This document shows, piece after piece, positions 18,136-27,171 of a DNA stretch of 64,000 bases. The first letter of the stretch is position 1, and every line of letters begins with the position of its first letter. The notes under the pieces were generated by a model. The model was given only the letters and a program-made list of their open reading frames with translations. It made no database searches and was not told the origin of the DNA. The position numbers and the translations under genes were made by a program. The stretch covers positions 248,001 to 312,000 of the forward strand of contig JAJFIA010000010.1 in assembly GCA_021775255.1 (NCBI GenBank), read 5' to 3'. The stretch comes from Roseovarius sp. (GTDB lineage Bacteria; Pseudomonadota; Alphaproteobacteria; Rhodobacterales; Rhodobacteraceae).

Positions 18136-19058
18136 CGTCCACGGGCCCCAAACAGGCCCTGCGGGCGAAAAATAAGCACCAGCGCCACCAGCAATGTTGC
18201 CAGTATTTTCGCCAGCGTCGGCGAGAAGAAAACCGAAATGATGCCGTCACTCAGGCCAATCAGTACGGCGGCCACCACCGTTCCGGGCAGGCTGCCCAGC
18301 CCGCCGATGATCACCACGATGAACGACAATAGCAAAGGATCGCCCCCCATCAGGTAATGTGCCTGCTGAATGGGCACGATCAGCACCGCCGCCAGCGCCG
18401 CCAGCGCCGCCCCCATGCCAAACACCAGCGCATAAATCCGCTCGACCGGGATGCCAAAAGCCAGCGCCATATCGCGATCCTGCTGCGTGGCGCGCATCAG
18501 AAGGCCAATCTTTGTGCGCGCCATCATCAGCCAGACCCCCAAGAGCACCACAACAGCCGCGCCAATCACCGCCAGCTTGTAACTGGTGGTGCCCAGCCCC
18601 CAGGGCCAGATCAGTGTCCAGCCGCCCTCGCCATGCGCAACCCAGGGGATCGCAAGGCGGGTATTGAACGGCGCCGTCACCGGGTGCGCATCGGGGCCAT
18701 AGCTCATCAGGGTGAGTTGCTGAATGATATACAACAGGCCAATGGTGGCCACGATGGTGCGCTCGGGGTCATAGTCCAGCCGCTTGAGAATGGTCATATC
18801 TGCCAGCACCGCAATCGCCCCCACCATCAGCGGCGCGACGATCAGCGCCACGCCAAAGCCAACCGCCGGGGGGCCGCCGATCATCCCGGTAATCCACCAG
18901 GCAATCACCGCACCCAGCATGAAAAACTCGCCGTGCGCGATATTGACCACCCGCATAACCCCAAACACCAGCGACAGGCCAACGGCCGTCAGTGCCAGCA
19001 CCGCCGCAGTGATCGCGCCCTCCAATGAGGCAAGGATGAGGTAAGGGCCAAGTTCCAT
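18132..19058 (-). CDS. livH: Branched-chain amino acid type ABC transporter permease LivH
   Basis: A 308-residue permease of the LivH family with about eight membrane helices; the motif GLSLVFGVMRVVNIAHGEFF lies at about residues 27-46 and GGLGSLPGTVVAA at about 253-265. It is the first gene of livHMGF. No periplasmic binding protein precedes it: the 890 bases upstream hold only decayed sequence, so the binding protein must be elsewhere or has been lost. The substrate cannot be told from the permeases. Confidence 0.9.
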   Translation of the reverse strand: MELGPYLILASLEGAITAAVLALTAVGLSLVFGVMRVVNIAHGEFFMLGAVIAWWITGMIGGPPAVGFGVALIVAPLMVGAIAVLADMTILKRLDYDPERTIVATIGLLYIIQQLTLMSYGPDAHPVTAPFNTRLAIPWVAHGEGGWTLIWPWGLGTTSYKLAVIGAAVVVLLGVWLMMARTKIGLLMRATQQDRDMALAFGIPVERIYALVFGMGAALAALAAVLIVPIQQAHYLMGGDPLLLSFIVVIIGGLGSLPGTVVAAVLIGLSDGIISVFFSPTLAKILATLLVALVLIFRPQGLFGARGR

Positions 19059-19281
19059 TTAGCCGCAGACTTGCCCGGAAAACCCCGAAGGGCAAGAGGC
19101 AATGGCGCGATTATTCATCATATCCGGCAGCAAAGCGCGCCGCTCATCAGCCCTTACAGGCTGCCTCGCTACTTAGGGTTAGGCAATTTGCCAATGAGCA
19201 GGCCTCAGGGTCAGGACCGGTTAATTTCCTGCGCTGGTAACGAATTTCTGAATCAATGTTTTACAACACATGAAGAGCAGC

Positions 19282-19430
19282 ATGTCGGATCAGTTCAGCT
19301 CAGCAAAGAGCAGTTGGCGCGGATCAAGCAGTATTTTCCATTAACGCACGGGGGGGAGGCCTCGGGTGGATGACCGCAAAGTGATCAGTGGCCTCAATCA
19401 TGTAATTCGCAACGGATTGCACTGCGGGTT
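19282..19430 (+). pseudogene. Frameshifted IS5-family transposase fragment
   Basis: Reading across frames gives the start of an IS5-type (IS427-like) transposase: M-S-D-Q-F, then LSKEQLARIKQYFPLTHG, then PRVDDRKVISGLNHVIRNGL. Two lesions break it: a missing base near 19295 and a run of seven G at 19350-19356 that shifts the frame. Similarity stops near 19430, so only about 50 of some 270 residues remain and no second inverted repeat is visible. The bases just upstream (from about 19230) resemble the leader of such elements. It cannot be active. Confidence 0.7.
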
Positions 19431-19583
19431 GCCTCGCGGGCATTTGGGCTGTTCTATGCCTTGCAATGCATCGTCGCCGCGAAAATCGCAAGTCAGAGAA
19501 AAGACACCGTCAGGTTCGGAGCTTTCACCGGCCTCGCCCTTGTCTGTGCCCTTGTCACGTTTCTGGGCATCCCGGCCAGCTGA
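19431..19583 (+). pseudogene. C-terminal remnant of an unknown membrane protein
   Basis: Directly after the transposase fragment an open frame ending in TGA at 19581 encodes a membrane-like tail: a helix around AFGLFYALQCIVAAKIASQ and a second around FTGLALVCALVTFLG. No start codon with a ribosome site lies in this frame, because the upstream part is transposase sequence. It looks like the 3' end of a gene broken by the insertion. The family is not recognised. Confidence 0.45.
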
Positions 19584-19642
19584 ACCAGGGAAGGTCTTTA
19601 GCTCTGATCAGGCTATGAACAGCCGGGCGATGCCTGCCGGTC

Positions 19643-19747
19643 TCAGCGGCGATATTTCTCAAGGTGTTTCGCATGATGTTCGCCGGTTGCATGCGCGATG
19701 ATACCGCCGATCCCGGCACCTGCGGCAGCACCAAATGGAGCCATCAT
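19643..19747 (-). pseudogene. 34-codon glycine-zipper-like ORF or remnant
   Basis: On the minus strand ATGATG at 19747 opens a 34-residue frame with a glycine/alanine zipper (GAAAGAGIGGIIAHATG) followed by a basic HHAKHLEKYRR end. The GxxxG pattern is like that of glycine-zipper membrane proteins. No clear ribosome site was found. It may be the surviving tail of a longer gene in this decayed stretch. Confidence 0.2.
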
Positions 19748-19818
19748 TGAGTGACATGGCTGTTCATACAATCGCTTACATTACCCGGTGCCGATTGCTT
19801 GAAGATTTCATTGCTGGT

Positions 19819-19853
19819 TTCTTCTGGCCGAAAATATCCCCGCCGGAGGCATT
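19819..19853 (-). repeat. CCTCCGGCGGGG intergenic repeat tail
   Basis: On the minus strand this reads GCCTCCGGCGGGGATATTTT followed by CGGCCAGAAG, close to the tail of the element at 54281-54310. Such sequences are recurrent between genes in Rhodobacterales genomes as I know them. Here the hairpins that precede the tail in the other copy are missing. Confidence 0.45.
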
Positions 19854-19951
19854 CATCTCTTTTACGGGAAGTTTTCGCCAGCCCCCGGATCATGGATATA
19901 TGATGCCGGGCCTGATATGGGTCATGGAACCCTTGAAAACAGGAGGTTGCA

Positions 19952-21223
19952 GTGAACGAACCTGACCCTGAAAAAACGCCACCCGGAGATCATCAAACCG
20001 GCACCGGGTTTTTCGGCGGCTCACTCCTCAATGAGATCGGGCTGGCGCTGCTTGCCGGTGCTGCTTTTGCGGCGTTTCAGTGGGGCGGCGATATGAAAGA
20101 CCGGCTGGCCGATTGGATCGACGCAAAGCTGTCCCCCCCGGTTATTGCGCCCAGCCCGGAATACATTGCCCTGGAGGAGGCCGGTATCATAGTGGGTGAT
20201 GTTATCAGCGTCGGTGCCTTTGAAATGGATATTGCCAAGAACTGGGCGGTGAAAATGACGCCTGCGCGTGTCTGGCGGCACCCGCATTATGAGCATCTTC
20301 GCAACCCGGTTCTGGAGATGCCTTCACGCAATATCCGTGACAACCCTCTTATCGTGTTCTTGCCGGAATCGTATTTCATTGAATTGCCCGAGAATGCGGG
20401 GGATATTATTTTGCTCACCCAGCGCGTTCTCATCAATAAAAGGCTGAGCGAAAAAGAGCTGCAGGATGCAATGGCCAAAGCGGGGGAAGGCAACTTTACC
20501 ATTGCCACCGCGTCTGATCTGATCCTCGGCGATGATACGTCACCTGATACGGCTGATGACAAGGATAAAACCCTGATTTACTATGGCAGTGCTGATCCTG
20601 CCCTGGTCAGCGATGATGATCTTTATGACCAATATTTCATAGATCAGATTGCAGCGCTGATCCAAACGCGCAACAATGAAGGCCCTATTGAAATCAAGCG
20701 CTTACGCCGCGGGTCGAAAGATGGCTACAAGATCGCCGAGGTCGATTATATCCGTGCGTCCGGCAATATTGACGGATCAGATAATATCCGTCTGAGTGCG
20801 GTCTTTTACTGGCATCACGAAAGTGGGTCATCCCTTGGGGATTTTGGTCTGTTTCTGATCTTGCGCGGGGAGGTGCCGGATAAGAAACACCAGCAGAGGC
20901 TTGCCTCGCTGCGGTTGATGGCGGGGGACACCGAGGTTTGGCGCGGATTTGATTATAATGCCCCCGCAGATGATACTACCGGCCCGTTCATGCATGTGGA
21001 TCTGGATACGCGCAGTCTTGAGGCATTTGGTTTGGATGTGCGGCAGGTTGAAAGCAGGTTACAGGCGGCACTGCCGGTTGCAACAGCGGATTTGGCCGAT
21101 ACGGTCGTGGCACCGGGCGATGCGCCGGTGCGTCTGGGGGATATTGCCAATGTGACCAGACTTTATGGCGAGGAAGGCATGTTGCGCAGCGCGGGTAATG
21201 TGGTGCTGACTGTTGCGCCATGA
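19952..21223 (+). CDS. Membrane-anchored protein with RND-pump-like C-terminal segment
   Basis: Start GTG at 19952, ten bases after the first base of AGGAGG. The 423-residue product has one N-terminal hydrophobic helix (about 25-45), a large central region that I do not recognise (about 60-340) and a C-terminal part (about 350-423) that resembles the docking-type subdomain of CusA/CzcA-like RND efflux pumps: LDTRSLEAFGLDVRQVESRL, then VRLGDIANVTRLYGEEGMLR. RND pumps are about 1000 residues with twelve helices, so this is not a pump. It may be a hybrid, or an independent protein sharing that fold. It stands alone before the otn genes, 90 bases away. Confidence 0.6.
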   Translation: MNEPDPEKTPPGDHQTGTGFFGGSLLNEIGLALLAGAAFAAFQWGGDMKDRLADWIDAKLSPPVIAPSPEYIALEEAGIIVGDVISVGAFEMDIAKNWAVKMTPARVWRHPHYEHLRNPVLEMPSRNIRDNPLIVFLPESYFIELPENAGDIILLTQRVLINKRLSEKELQDAMAKAGEGNFTIATASDLILGDDTSPDTADDKDKTLIYYGSADPALVSDDDLYDQYFIDQIAALIQTRNNEGPIEIKRLRRGSKDGYKIAEVDYIRASGNIDGSDNIRLSAVFYWHHESGSSLGDFGLFLILRGEVPDKKHQQRLASLRLMAGDTEVWRGFDYNAPADDTTGPFMHVDLDTRSLEAFGLDVRQVESRLQAALPVATADLADTVVAPGDAPVRLGDIANVTRLYGEEGMLRSAGNVVLTVAP

Positions 21224-21312
21224 AGGTGGGCCGCAAACTGATGCTTGAAGTCTGTTTCGCGATGTATTGTTATGCCCCTGTTGCTGTGAGCCCCGCTTTG
21301 AAAGTTTGAAAA

Positions 21313-22599
21313 TTGCCAGATCCCCGCCGCCTGATATTGGGCTGTATCGCCGATGATCATACCGGAGCCACGGATATTGCCGGGCTTCTGGCGCGCAGTG
21401 GCGTGCCGGTCTCATTGCGTATGGGGGTGCCTGATTGTGATCCGGCTGCGGCGGATGTGGCGGCGATTGAGGTGATTGCGCTTAAATCCCGCAACTTGCA
21501 GGCGCAAGAGGCCGTGGCGCAGGCCCGCGCGGCATTTCATTGGCTCAAAGCCGCCGGGGCGGGGCGGTTTTACTGGAAATACTGCTCGACATTCGACAGC
21601 ACCAATAAGGGCAATATCGGCCCGGTGGCCGAGGCGCTGATGGCCGATCTGGGTGCGGATCAGACGATCTATTGCCCGGCTTTCCCGGAAAATCACCGCT
21701 CGGTTTACATGGGCAATCTCTATGTCGGTGAGCAGCCGCTTGCGGAAAGCCCGATGAAGAATCACCCGCTCACGCCGATGCGTGACAGCAATCTCATGCG
21801 TCTTCTGACGCCACAGGTCAGGGGCAAGGTCGGGCTGGCAAACCGGCCATGCGTGGCGCGCGGGGCAGGGGCATTGCAGGCGCATCTGCACGATCTGCGA
21901 GAAAGCGGCATCGCGCATGTGATCACCGATGCGATCTGCGATGAGGATCTGCAAACGATTGCGCGTGCTTGTCATCACATGCCGCTTCTGACCGGTGGCA
22001 GTGCGCTGGCCATGCATCTGCCGGGGCTTTACCGCGAGGCCGGATTGATAGCCGGAGACATGAAAGCGCCGCCGCCGCCGGATTTGCCGCGCGGCAGCCT
22101 TGTGCTTTCGGGCAGTTGCTCGGCGATGACGCAAAGGCAGGTGGCGGATTATCTGAAATCGGCGCAGGGGTATCGGCTGGATCCCTTGGAGATTGCCAGA
22201 ACCGGCCTAGAGCCGGCGCTTGACTGGCTTAAATTGCAACCATTGGACAGTGCAAAAATCGTCTATGCCACCGCGGCCCCCGATCAGGTGCGCGCGGCGC
22301 AACAGGCGCTGGGCACAGAGGCCGCAAGTGCCCTGATCGAAGGGGCCTTGGCACAACTGGCGCAAGAGGCGCTGGCGCTGGGCATCCGCCGTTTCGTGGT
22401 CGCAGGTGGGGAAACCTCGGGCGCGATCACCAGGGCGCTGGACATCCGGCAAATGACCATTGGCCGTGAAATTGCCCCCGGCGTGCCGTGGGTTTATTGC
22501 ACAAGCGGCGGCCACACACTTGCGCTGGCGCTCAAATCCGGCAATTTTGGCGAGGCTGATTTCTTCACCCGCGCCCTGCAACAACCGGAGAGCCCATGA
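21313..22599 (+). CDS. otnK: 3-oxo-tetronate kinase OtnK
   Basis: A DUF1537-type four-carbon acid sugar kinase that phosphorylates 3-oxo-tetronate (2-oxo sugar acid of threonate/erythronate) at C4. The 428-residue protein has the N-terminal IADDHTGATDIAGLLARSG motif and the C-terminal GGETSGAITRAL nucleotide site. The only initiator after the in-frame stop at 21307 that keeps the N-terminal motif is TTG at 21313; the first internal ATG would delete it. It leads a five-gene operon in which every junction overlaps by four or eight bases. Confidence 0.9.
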   Translation: MPDPRRLILGCIADDHTGATDIAGLLARSGVPVSLRMGVPDCDPAAADVAAIEVIALKSRNLQAQEAVAQARAAFHWLKAAGAGRFYWKYCSTFDSTNKGNIGPVAEALMADLGADQTIYCPAFPENHRSVYMGNLYVGEQPLAESPMKNHPLTPMRDSNLMRLLTPQVRGKVGLANRPCVARGAGALQAHLHDLRESGIAHVITDAICDEDLQTIARACHHMPLLTGGSALAMHLPGLYREAGLIAGDMKAPPPPDLPRGSLVLSGSCSAMTQRQVADYLKSAQGYRLDPLEIARTGLEPALDWLKLQPLDSAKIVYATAAPDQVRAAQQALGTEAASALIEGALAQLAQEALALGIRRFVVAGGETSGAITRALDIRQMTIGREIAPGVPWVYCTSGGHTLALALKSGNFGEADFFTRALQQPESP

Positions 22600-23249
22600 C
22601 CATTGAAACCAGACTGCGCGAGCAAATCTGCACCCTTGCGAAATCCCTTTATGACCGGGGCCTGACCGCCGGATCAAGCGGCAATATCTCGGCCCGGCTG
22701 GAGGATGGCCGGTTTTTGATCACCCCCACCGGTAGCTGTTTTGGTCGGCTTGATCCGGCGCGGTTATCGCTTTTGGGCAAGGATATGACCCTGCTTTCGG
22801 GCGATGCACCGACTAAGGAAATCCCTTTGCATTCCGCGTTTTATGAGACGCGCGGCGCTGTCAGCAATGCGGTGGTGCACCTGCATTCATGCCATTCTGT
22901 GGCACTATCTGTGCTGCCGGGTACCGACCCCGATAACATGTTGCCGCCGCTCACGCCCTATGGCGTGATGCGGCTGGGCAAGGTAAAACTGCTGCCCTAT
23001 TTCATGCCCGGTGATGTGGCCATGGGCGCGGCCATTCGCGGCCTTGCGGGCAAGCGCAGCGCCGTGGTTCTGGCGCATCACGGTCCGGTTGTGGCGGGCA
23101 AGGATCTGGAAGCTGCGGTTTATGCCATGGAAGAGCTGGAAGAGACGGCGAAACTGGCGCTGCTCACCCGTGGGCTTGATCCGCTGCTGCTGGATCAGGC
23201 GCAGATCAACCGGCTGGTGGAAAAGTTTGACGTGCAGTGGGATGACTGA
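22596..23249 (+). CDS. otnC: 3-oxo-tetronate 4-phosphate decarboxylase OtnC
   Basis: A class II aldolase-fold protein of 217 residues that decarboxylates 3-oxo-tetronate 4-phosphate to dihydroxyacetone phosphate. Visible are the GSSGNISARL phosphate loop (about 27-36), the PTGSCFGRL segment, and zinc ligands in VVHLHSCHSVALS (about 92-104) and LAHHGPVVAG (about 153). It overlaps otnK by four and otnI by eight bases. Confidence 0.92.
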   Translation: MTIETRLREQICTLAKSLYDRGLTAGSSGNISARLEDGRFLITPTGSCFGRLDPARLSLLGKDMTLLSGDAPTKEIPLHSAFYETRGAVSNAVVHLHSCHSVALSVLPGTDPDNMLPPLTPYGVMRLGKVKLLPYFMPGDVAMGAAIRGLAGKRSAVVLAHHGPVVAGKDLEAAVYAMEELEETAKLALLTRGLDPLLLDQAQINRLVEKFDVQWDD

Positions 23250-23994
23250 ATTTTCCGCGAATTTAGGGTTTTTATGGGCCGATTTGCCCTTGCCCGAGGC
23301 GATCCGCGCCGCCGCAAGCGCAGGCTTTGATGCGGTGGAGTGTCATTGGCCTTACGGCACGCCTACCAACGATACCAAAGCCGCCCTGATTGAAACAGGC
23401 CTGCCGATGCTCGGCCTCAATACCATCCGGGGGAATCCCGGTGAAAACGGATTGTCGGCTTTGCCCGGGCGCGAAGATGAGGCCCGCGCGGCGATTGATC
23501 AGGCGCTTGACTATGCCGCCCGGACCGACACCAGATCGGTGCATGTCATGGCGGGTTTTGCTTCAGGTGAGCCGGCGCATATGACCTTTCTCGGCAATCT
23601 GGCCTATGCGTGTGAAAACGCGGCCCCTTTGGCTATCACCATCCTGATCGAGCCGCTCAACGGGTATGATGCGCCGGGGTATTTCCTGCATGACACCATT
23701 CAGGCCTGCAACATCATAAAAGCGGTGAACAAGCCCAATCTGAAGCTGATGTTTGATTGCTATCATGTGCAGATCGTGCAGGGCGATCTGACCCGGAATT
23801 TGGCGCGATGCCTGCCGCATATCGGCCATATCCAGTTTGCCAGCGTGCCGGAACGTGGCCCGCCGGATCAGGGCGAGATCAACTATGCCCATATCTTTGC
23901 GCATATCCGCGCCCTTGGATATGCGGCACCTTTGGGGGCGGAATATAAACCCCGGGGCAAAACCGAAATGACATTGGACTGGATGCAAAAATGA
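23242..23994 (+). CDS. otnI: 2-oxo-tetronate isomerase OtnI
   Basis: A hydroxypyruvate-isomerase-fold (Hyi) TIM-barrel enzyme that interconverts 2-oxo- and 3-oxo-tetronate. Features are AGFDAVECHWPYGTP near residue 27-41, IEPLNGYDAPGYFLHD near 137-152 and MFDCYHVQ near 172, with the conserved Glu, Asp and His metal ligands. I use the ATG at 23242, overlapping the otnC stop; the frame upstream is only a shadow of otnC. 250 residues, normal for the family. Confidence 0.9.
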   Translation: MTEFSANLGFLWADLPLPEAIRAAASAGFDAVECHWPYGTPTNDTKAALIETGLPMLGLNTIRGNPGENGLSALPGREDEARAAIDQALDYAARTDTRSVHVMAGFASGEPAHMTFLGNLAYACENAAPLAITILIEPLNGYDAPGYFLHDTIQACNIIKAVNKPNLKLMFDCYHVQIVQGDLTRNLARCLPHIGHIQFASVPERGPPDQGEINYAHIFAHIRALGYAAPLGAEYKPRGKTEMTLDWMQK

Positions 23995-24902
23995 GCCAGA
24001 AAATCGCTGTAATCGGCCTTGGATCCATGGGGCTTGGCATGGCAAAATCGCTGCTCAGCGCGGGGTTTGAGGTGTCGGGCTGTGATCTGTCGCAAACCGC
24101 CCGTGAAAACCTGACACAGGCGGGTGGCGCGGCGTTTGACAGCCCTGCCGCTGCGGCTCAGGGCTGTGATATCGCCCTGTCGGTTGTGGTCAACGCAGCC
24201 CAGACCGAGGCAGTTCTGTTTGGCGAAAACGGCGTTGCGGATGCCTTGCCCAAAGGCGCGGTTTTCATCTCGGCGGCCACGATGGCACCCGCCATTGCCC
24301 GCGATCTGGCGGGGCGTGCTGACGCGCTGGGCCTGCATTATCTTGATGCGCCTATTTCCGGCGGCGCGAAAAAGGCGGCAAGCGGGGAACTGTCGATCAT
24401 GGCATCGGGCAGCCCGCAGGCGTTTGATCTGGCATCGGGGGCGCTTGAGGCCATCGCCGCCACGGTGCATCGGCTGGGCGACAGGCCCGGCATCGGTGCC
24501 TCGGTCAAGATGATCAACCAACTGCTGGCGGGTGTGCATATCGCCGCCGCCTGCGAGGCGATGACACTGGCCGCGAAACTGGGGCTTGATCTTGAGGTTG
24601 TTTATGAGGTGATCAAAGGCTCGGCCGGCAATTCGTGGATGTTTGAAAACCGGGTGCCGCATATTCTGGAGGGCGATTACACCCCGCTGAGCGCAGTTGA
24701 GATTTTTGTCAAAGACCTTGGCATTGTTCAGGATATTGCCCGGCAGGAGCGGTTCCCCGCCCCGATTGCCGCAGCGGCATTGCAGATGTATCTGGCCACG
24801 TCCGGTGCGGGCATGGGCGGGGATGATGATGCCTCGCTGGCGCGGCTTTATGCGCAATTATCCGGCACGGTGTTGCCGGGTAACAGCGGGGGCAAGCCAT
24901 GA
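23991..24902 (+). CDS. ltnD: L-threonate dehydrogenase LtnD
   Basis: A beta-hydroxyacid dehydrogenase that oxidises L-threonate to 2-oxo-tetronate with NAD. The 303 residues show the Rossmann start IAVIGLGSMGLGMAKSLL, the substrate loop DAPISGGAKKAASGELSIM (about 120-138) and the catalytic lysine region GASVKMINQLLAGVH (about 169-183). Its place beside otnI, otnK and otnC supports LtnD over other members of this broad family. Confidence 0.88.
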   Translation: MSQKIAVIGLGSMGLGMAKSLLSAGFEVSGCDLSQTARENLTQAGGAAFDSPAAAAQGCDIALSVVVNAAQTEAVLFGENGVADALPKGAVFISAATMAPAIARDLAGRADALGLHYLDAPISGGAKKAASGELSIMASGSPQAFDLASGALEAIAATVHRLGDRPGIGASVKMINQLLAGVHIAAACEAMTLAAKLGLDLEVVYEVIKGSAGNSWMFENRVPHILEGDYTPLSAVEIFVKDLGIVQDIARQERFPAPIAAAALQMYLATSGAGMGGDDDASLARLYAQLSGTVLPGNSGGKP

Positions 24903-25867
24903 AAATCGCCATCATCGGCGGGCATGGGTTTTTGGGCAGGCTGCTGGCCAGAGAAATTCAGGCGCGCGGGCAGGTTGTTGATTTTGCTGGGAAATTTCTG
25001 GATGTCAGCGAGATTGTAGCGATTGATCAACTGGGTGCTGATCCGCCATTGCCGGGCGTGCGCCCGGTGATCGGGGATATTTCTGATCCGGGGTTTCTGA
25101 CCCGCGCGATCGAGCCGGATGTCACCAGCGTTTTTCACCTTGCCGCCGTGGTCAGCGCTGCCGCCGAGGCTGATTTTGATCTCGGGATGCGGGTGAATGT
25201 TGATGCCACCCGCGCGGTGCTGGAACGCTGCCGCGCATTGGCCAAACCGCCGCGCCTGGTGTTTACATCCTCGCTGGCGGCCTTTGGTGATCCGCCCGCG
25301 ATTGTGCAAGATGATACGCCCGCATTGCCGAAATCCTCTTACGGGGTGCAAAAGGTGATCGGCGAATATCTGATGGGGGAATATGCCCGCAAAGGTTTTG
25401 TCGATGCCCGCGCCCTGCGCCTGCCAACCATCACCATCCGGCCCGGCAAGCCCAATCGCGCGGCCTCGTCTTTTGTCAGCTCGATCCTGCGCGAGCCGTT
25501 GCAGGGCCTGCCCGCGATCTGCCCGGTTGCGCCGGAAATGCAGCTTTGGGTGCAATCGCCGCGCCGGGCGATTGAAAACCTGCTGCTTGCCCATGATTTA
25601 AGCGCGGAGGCGTGGTGCGGCCCCTCGCGGGTGGTCAACCTGCCGGGGCTGACTGTGACGGTGGCCGGGATGGTCGCAGCGCTTGAGCGCACGGGCGGCG
25701 ATGCCGGGCTGATTAAATGGCAGCCCGATACGGCCATCAGGCGGCTTGTGGGCAGTTGGCCGGTTGCGATGAACACGGCGCGGGCGGATGCCATGGGCTT
25801 TCAGCGGGATAAAGATATTGACGGCATAATCCGCGATTTTCAGAGCGGGATGGGTGATTGTTCCTAA
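24899..25867 (+). CDS. denD: D-erythronate dehydrogenase DenD
   Basis: An extended short-chain (epimerase-fold) dehydrogenase of 322 residues. It has IAIIGGHGFLGRLLARE at the N-terminus, VFHLAAVVS near residue 78, FTSSLAAFG near 121, and the catalytic SYGVQK (Y and K of YxxxK) near 148. In the described pathway DenD oxidises D-erythronate to the same 2-oxo-tetronate pool used by OtnI. It ends the operon and overlaps ltnD by four bases. Confidence 0.87.
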   Translation: MKIAIIGGHGFLGRLLAREIQARGQVVDFAGKFLDVSEIVAIDQLGADPPLPGVRPVIGDISDPGFLTRAIEPDVTSVFHLAAVVSAAAEADFDLGMRVNVDATRAVLERCRALAKPPRLVFTSSLAAFGDPPAIVQDDTPALPKSSYGVQKVIGEYLMGEYARKGFVDARALRLPTITIRPGKPNRAASSFVSSILREPLQGLPAICPVAPEMQLWVQSPRRAIENLLLAHDLSAEAWCGPSRVVNLPGLTVTVAGMVAALERTGGDAGLIKWQPDTAIRRLVGSWPVAMNTARADAMGFQRDKDIDGIIRDFQSGMGDCS

Positions 25868-25998
25868 ATATTCTTGACTCGTACAATGTATTTGAATGTA
25901 TGATGCCCCCAGTTGCCACAAGGGCAACGACCACGCGCCTGATGGGTTGTCAGGAGCTGCGGGGCTTGATGGTCTGACAGATCCTGAGGTCTTCGCGC

Positions 25999-26592
25999 AT
26001 GAAATTTCTTGTGGTTTATGCCCACCCGGTTCCGACCAGTTTCAACCATGCGATATTTGAAACCGTGATGCGCGTTCTGGCTGCCAACGGCCATGAGGTG
26101 CGGGCGATTGATCTTTATGCCGAAGGCTTTCAGCCGGTACTCAGCCGCGCCGACCGTGAAATCTATCTGGAAGATACCGAACAGTTGATTGCACAGGTGC
26201 CTGAGCATGTTGAAAGCCTCAAATGGGCCGAAGGTTTGGTGTTTGTCTTTCCCACCTGGTATCAGGGCCCGCCGGCGATTCTGAAAGGCTGGTTCGAGCG
26301 CGTCTGGCTGCCCGGTGTCACCTTTCACCCGGCCGAGAAAAAGGGCAAGACGCCCGCCTCGTGCATTCGCAAGATCAGGCGGCTGGCGGTGATTACAACC
26401 TCCGGCTCGCCAAGGTGGATGATGTTTATCATCGGCAATCCCTGCAAGCGGTTTTTCATGCGGTCCCTGCGCATGTTGTTCAGCCCGCGCTGCAAATCCA
26501 TCTGGATGCAGCTTTATGAAATGAACGTCATTGATGACGCCAAACGCCGGAAATTTCTGGACCGGGTGGAACGCAAGATGGGGCAGCTATGA
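25999..26592 (+). CDS. Flavodoxin-fold NAD(P)H oxidoreductase
   Basis: A 197-residue FMN protein of the NAD(P)H:quinone oxidoreductase (NQO/KefF/MdaB) family. The N-terminal VVYAHPVPTSFNHAIFE holds the FMN phosphate loop. FVFPTWYQGPPAILKGWFERVW (two halves of about 80-101) is the typical flavin and quinone-site segment. A possible promoter (TTGACT at 25873, TATGAT at 25898, spacing 19) lies upstream. It converges with the RidA gene, two bases apart. Confidence 0.87.
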   Translation: MKFLVVYAHPVPTSFNHAIFETVMRVLAANGHEVRAIDLYAEGFQPVLSRADREIYLEDTEQLIAQVPEHVESLKWAEGLVFVFPTWYQGPPAILKGWFERVWLPGVTFHPAEKKGKTPASCIRKIRRLAVITTSGSPRWMMFIIGNPCKRFFMRSLRMLFSPRCKSIWMQLYEMNVIDDAKRRKFLDRVERKMGQL

Positions 26593-26594
26593 TG

Positions 26595-26978
26595 CTATTT
26601 CGCCGCGATAACCTCGATCTCGACGGTGAATTCGGCGCGGGTAAAGCCGCCGACGATCATCAGGGTCGAGGCCGGTGGTGCGCCGCTGAAACGTGCATCA
26701 CGGGCGGCCATATAGGGGGCCATATGTTCGCGCCCGGTGACATAGGCATTGACGCGCACCACATCCTCCATCGTCATATCGCCGGCCTTCAAAATCTTTT
26801 CGATATTGTCAAAACAAAGCTCGGCCTGGGCGCGGGTGCCCATCGGGATCACGCCCGCCGCATCAATCGCCAACTGCCCGGATGTGACTATCAACCGCGC
26901 GCCGGGGGGTATTTCTACGGCGTGGGAATAATTGGCAAAGGGCGCGGGCATGTCAGCGGGAGTGTGATATGTAAGCAT
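26595..26978 (-). CDS. RidA family (YjgF/YER057c) protein
   Basis: RidA proteins hydrolyse reactive enamine/imine intermediates; other members act on varied substrates. The ATG at 26978 gives 127 residues starting MLTYHTPADMPAPFANYSHA, and the fold is clear from SGQLAIDAAGVIPMG, DVVRVNAYVTG and RAEFTVEIEVIAA. The arginine of the R-x-x-V/A-x-L-P/N-Y-x-V-T-style region appears in VVRVNAYVTG. The C-terminal EIEVIA is present. The longer reading from 27104 adds unlikely residues. Confidence 0.87.
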   Translation of the reverse strand: MLTYHTPADMPAPFANYSHAVEIPPGARLIVTSGQLAIDAAGVIPMGTRAQAELCFDNIEKILKAGDMTMEDVVRVNAYVTGREHMAPYMAARDARFSGAPPASTLMIVGGFTRAEFTVEIEVIAAK

Positions 26979-27171
26979 GGATAACCTTTGTAACAGATCT
27001 GTCATATACGCCTTATAGGCACATGTCAGGCTAATACAGCAGATGTGGATTGAACCAGTGAATTCTGGCTTGATGAATCTGAAAGGCACATAAAATAGAG
27101 GCAATATTCAAATTGCCCGGGAATGACGACCTGAATAAGTTATTTATTTTCAACCATCTGGGAGATGCATT

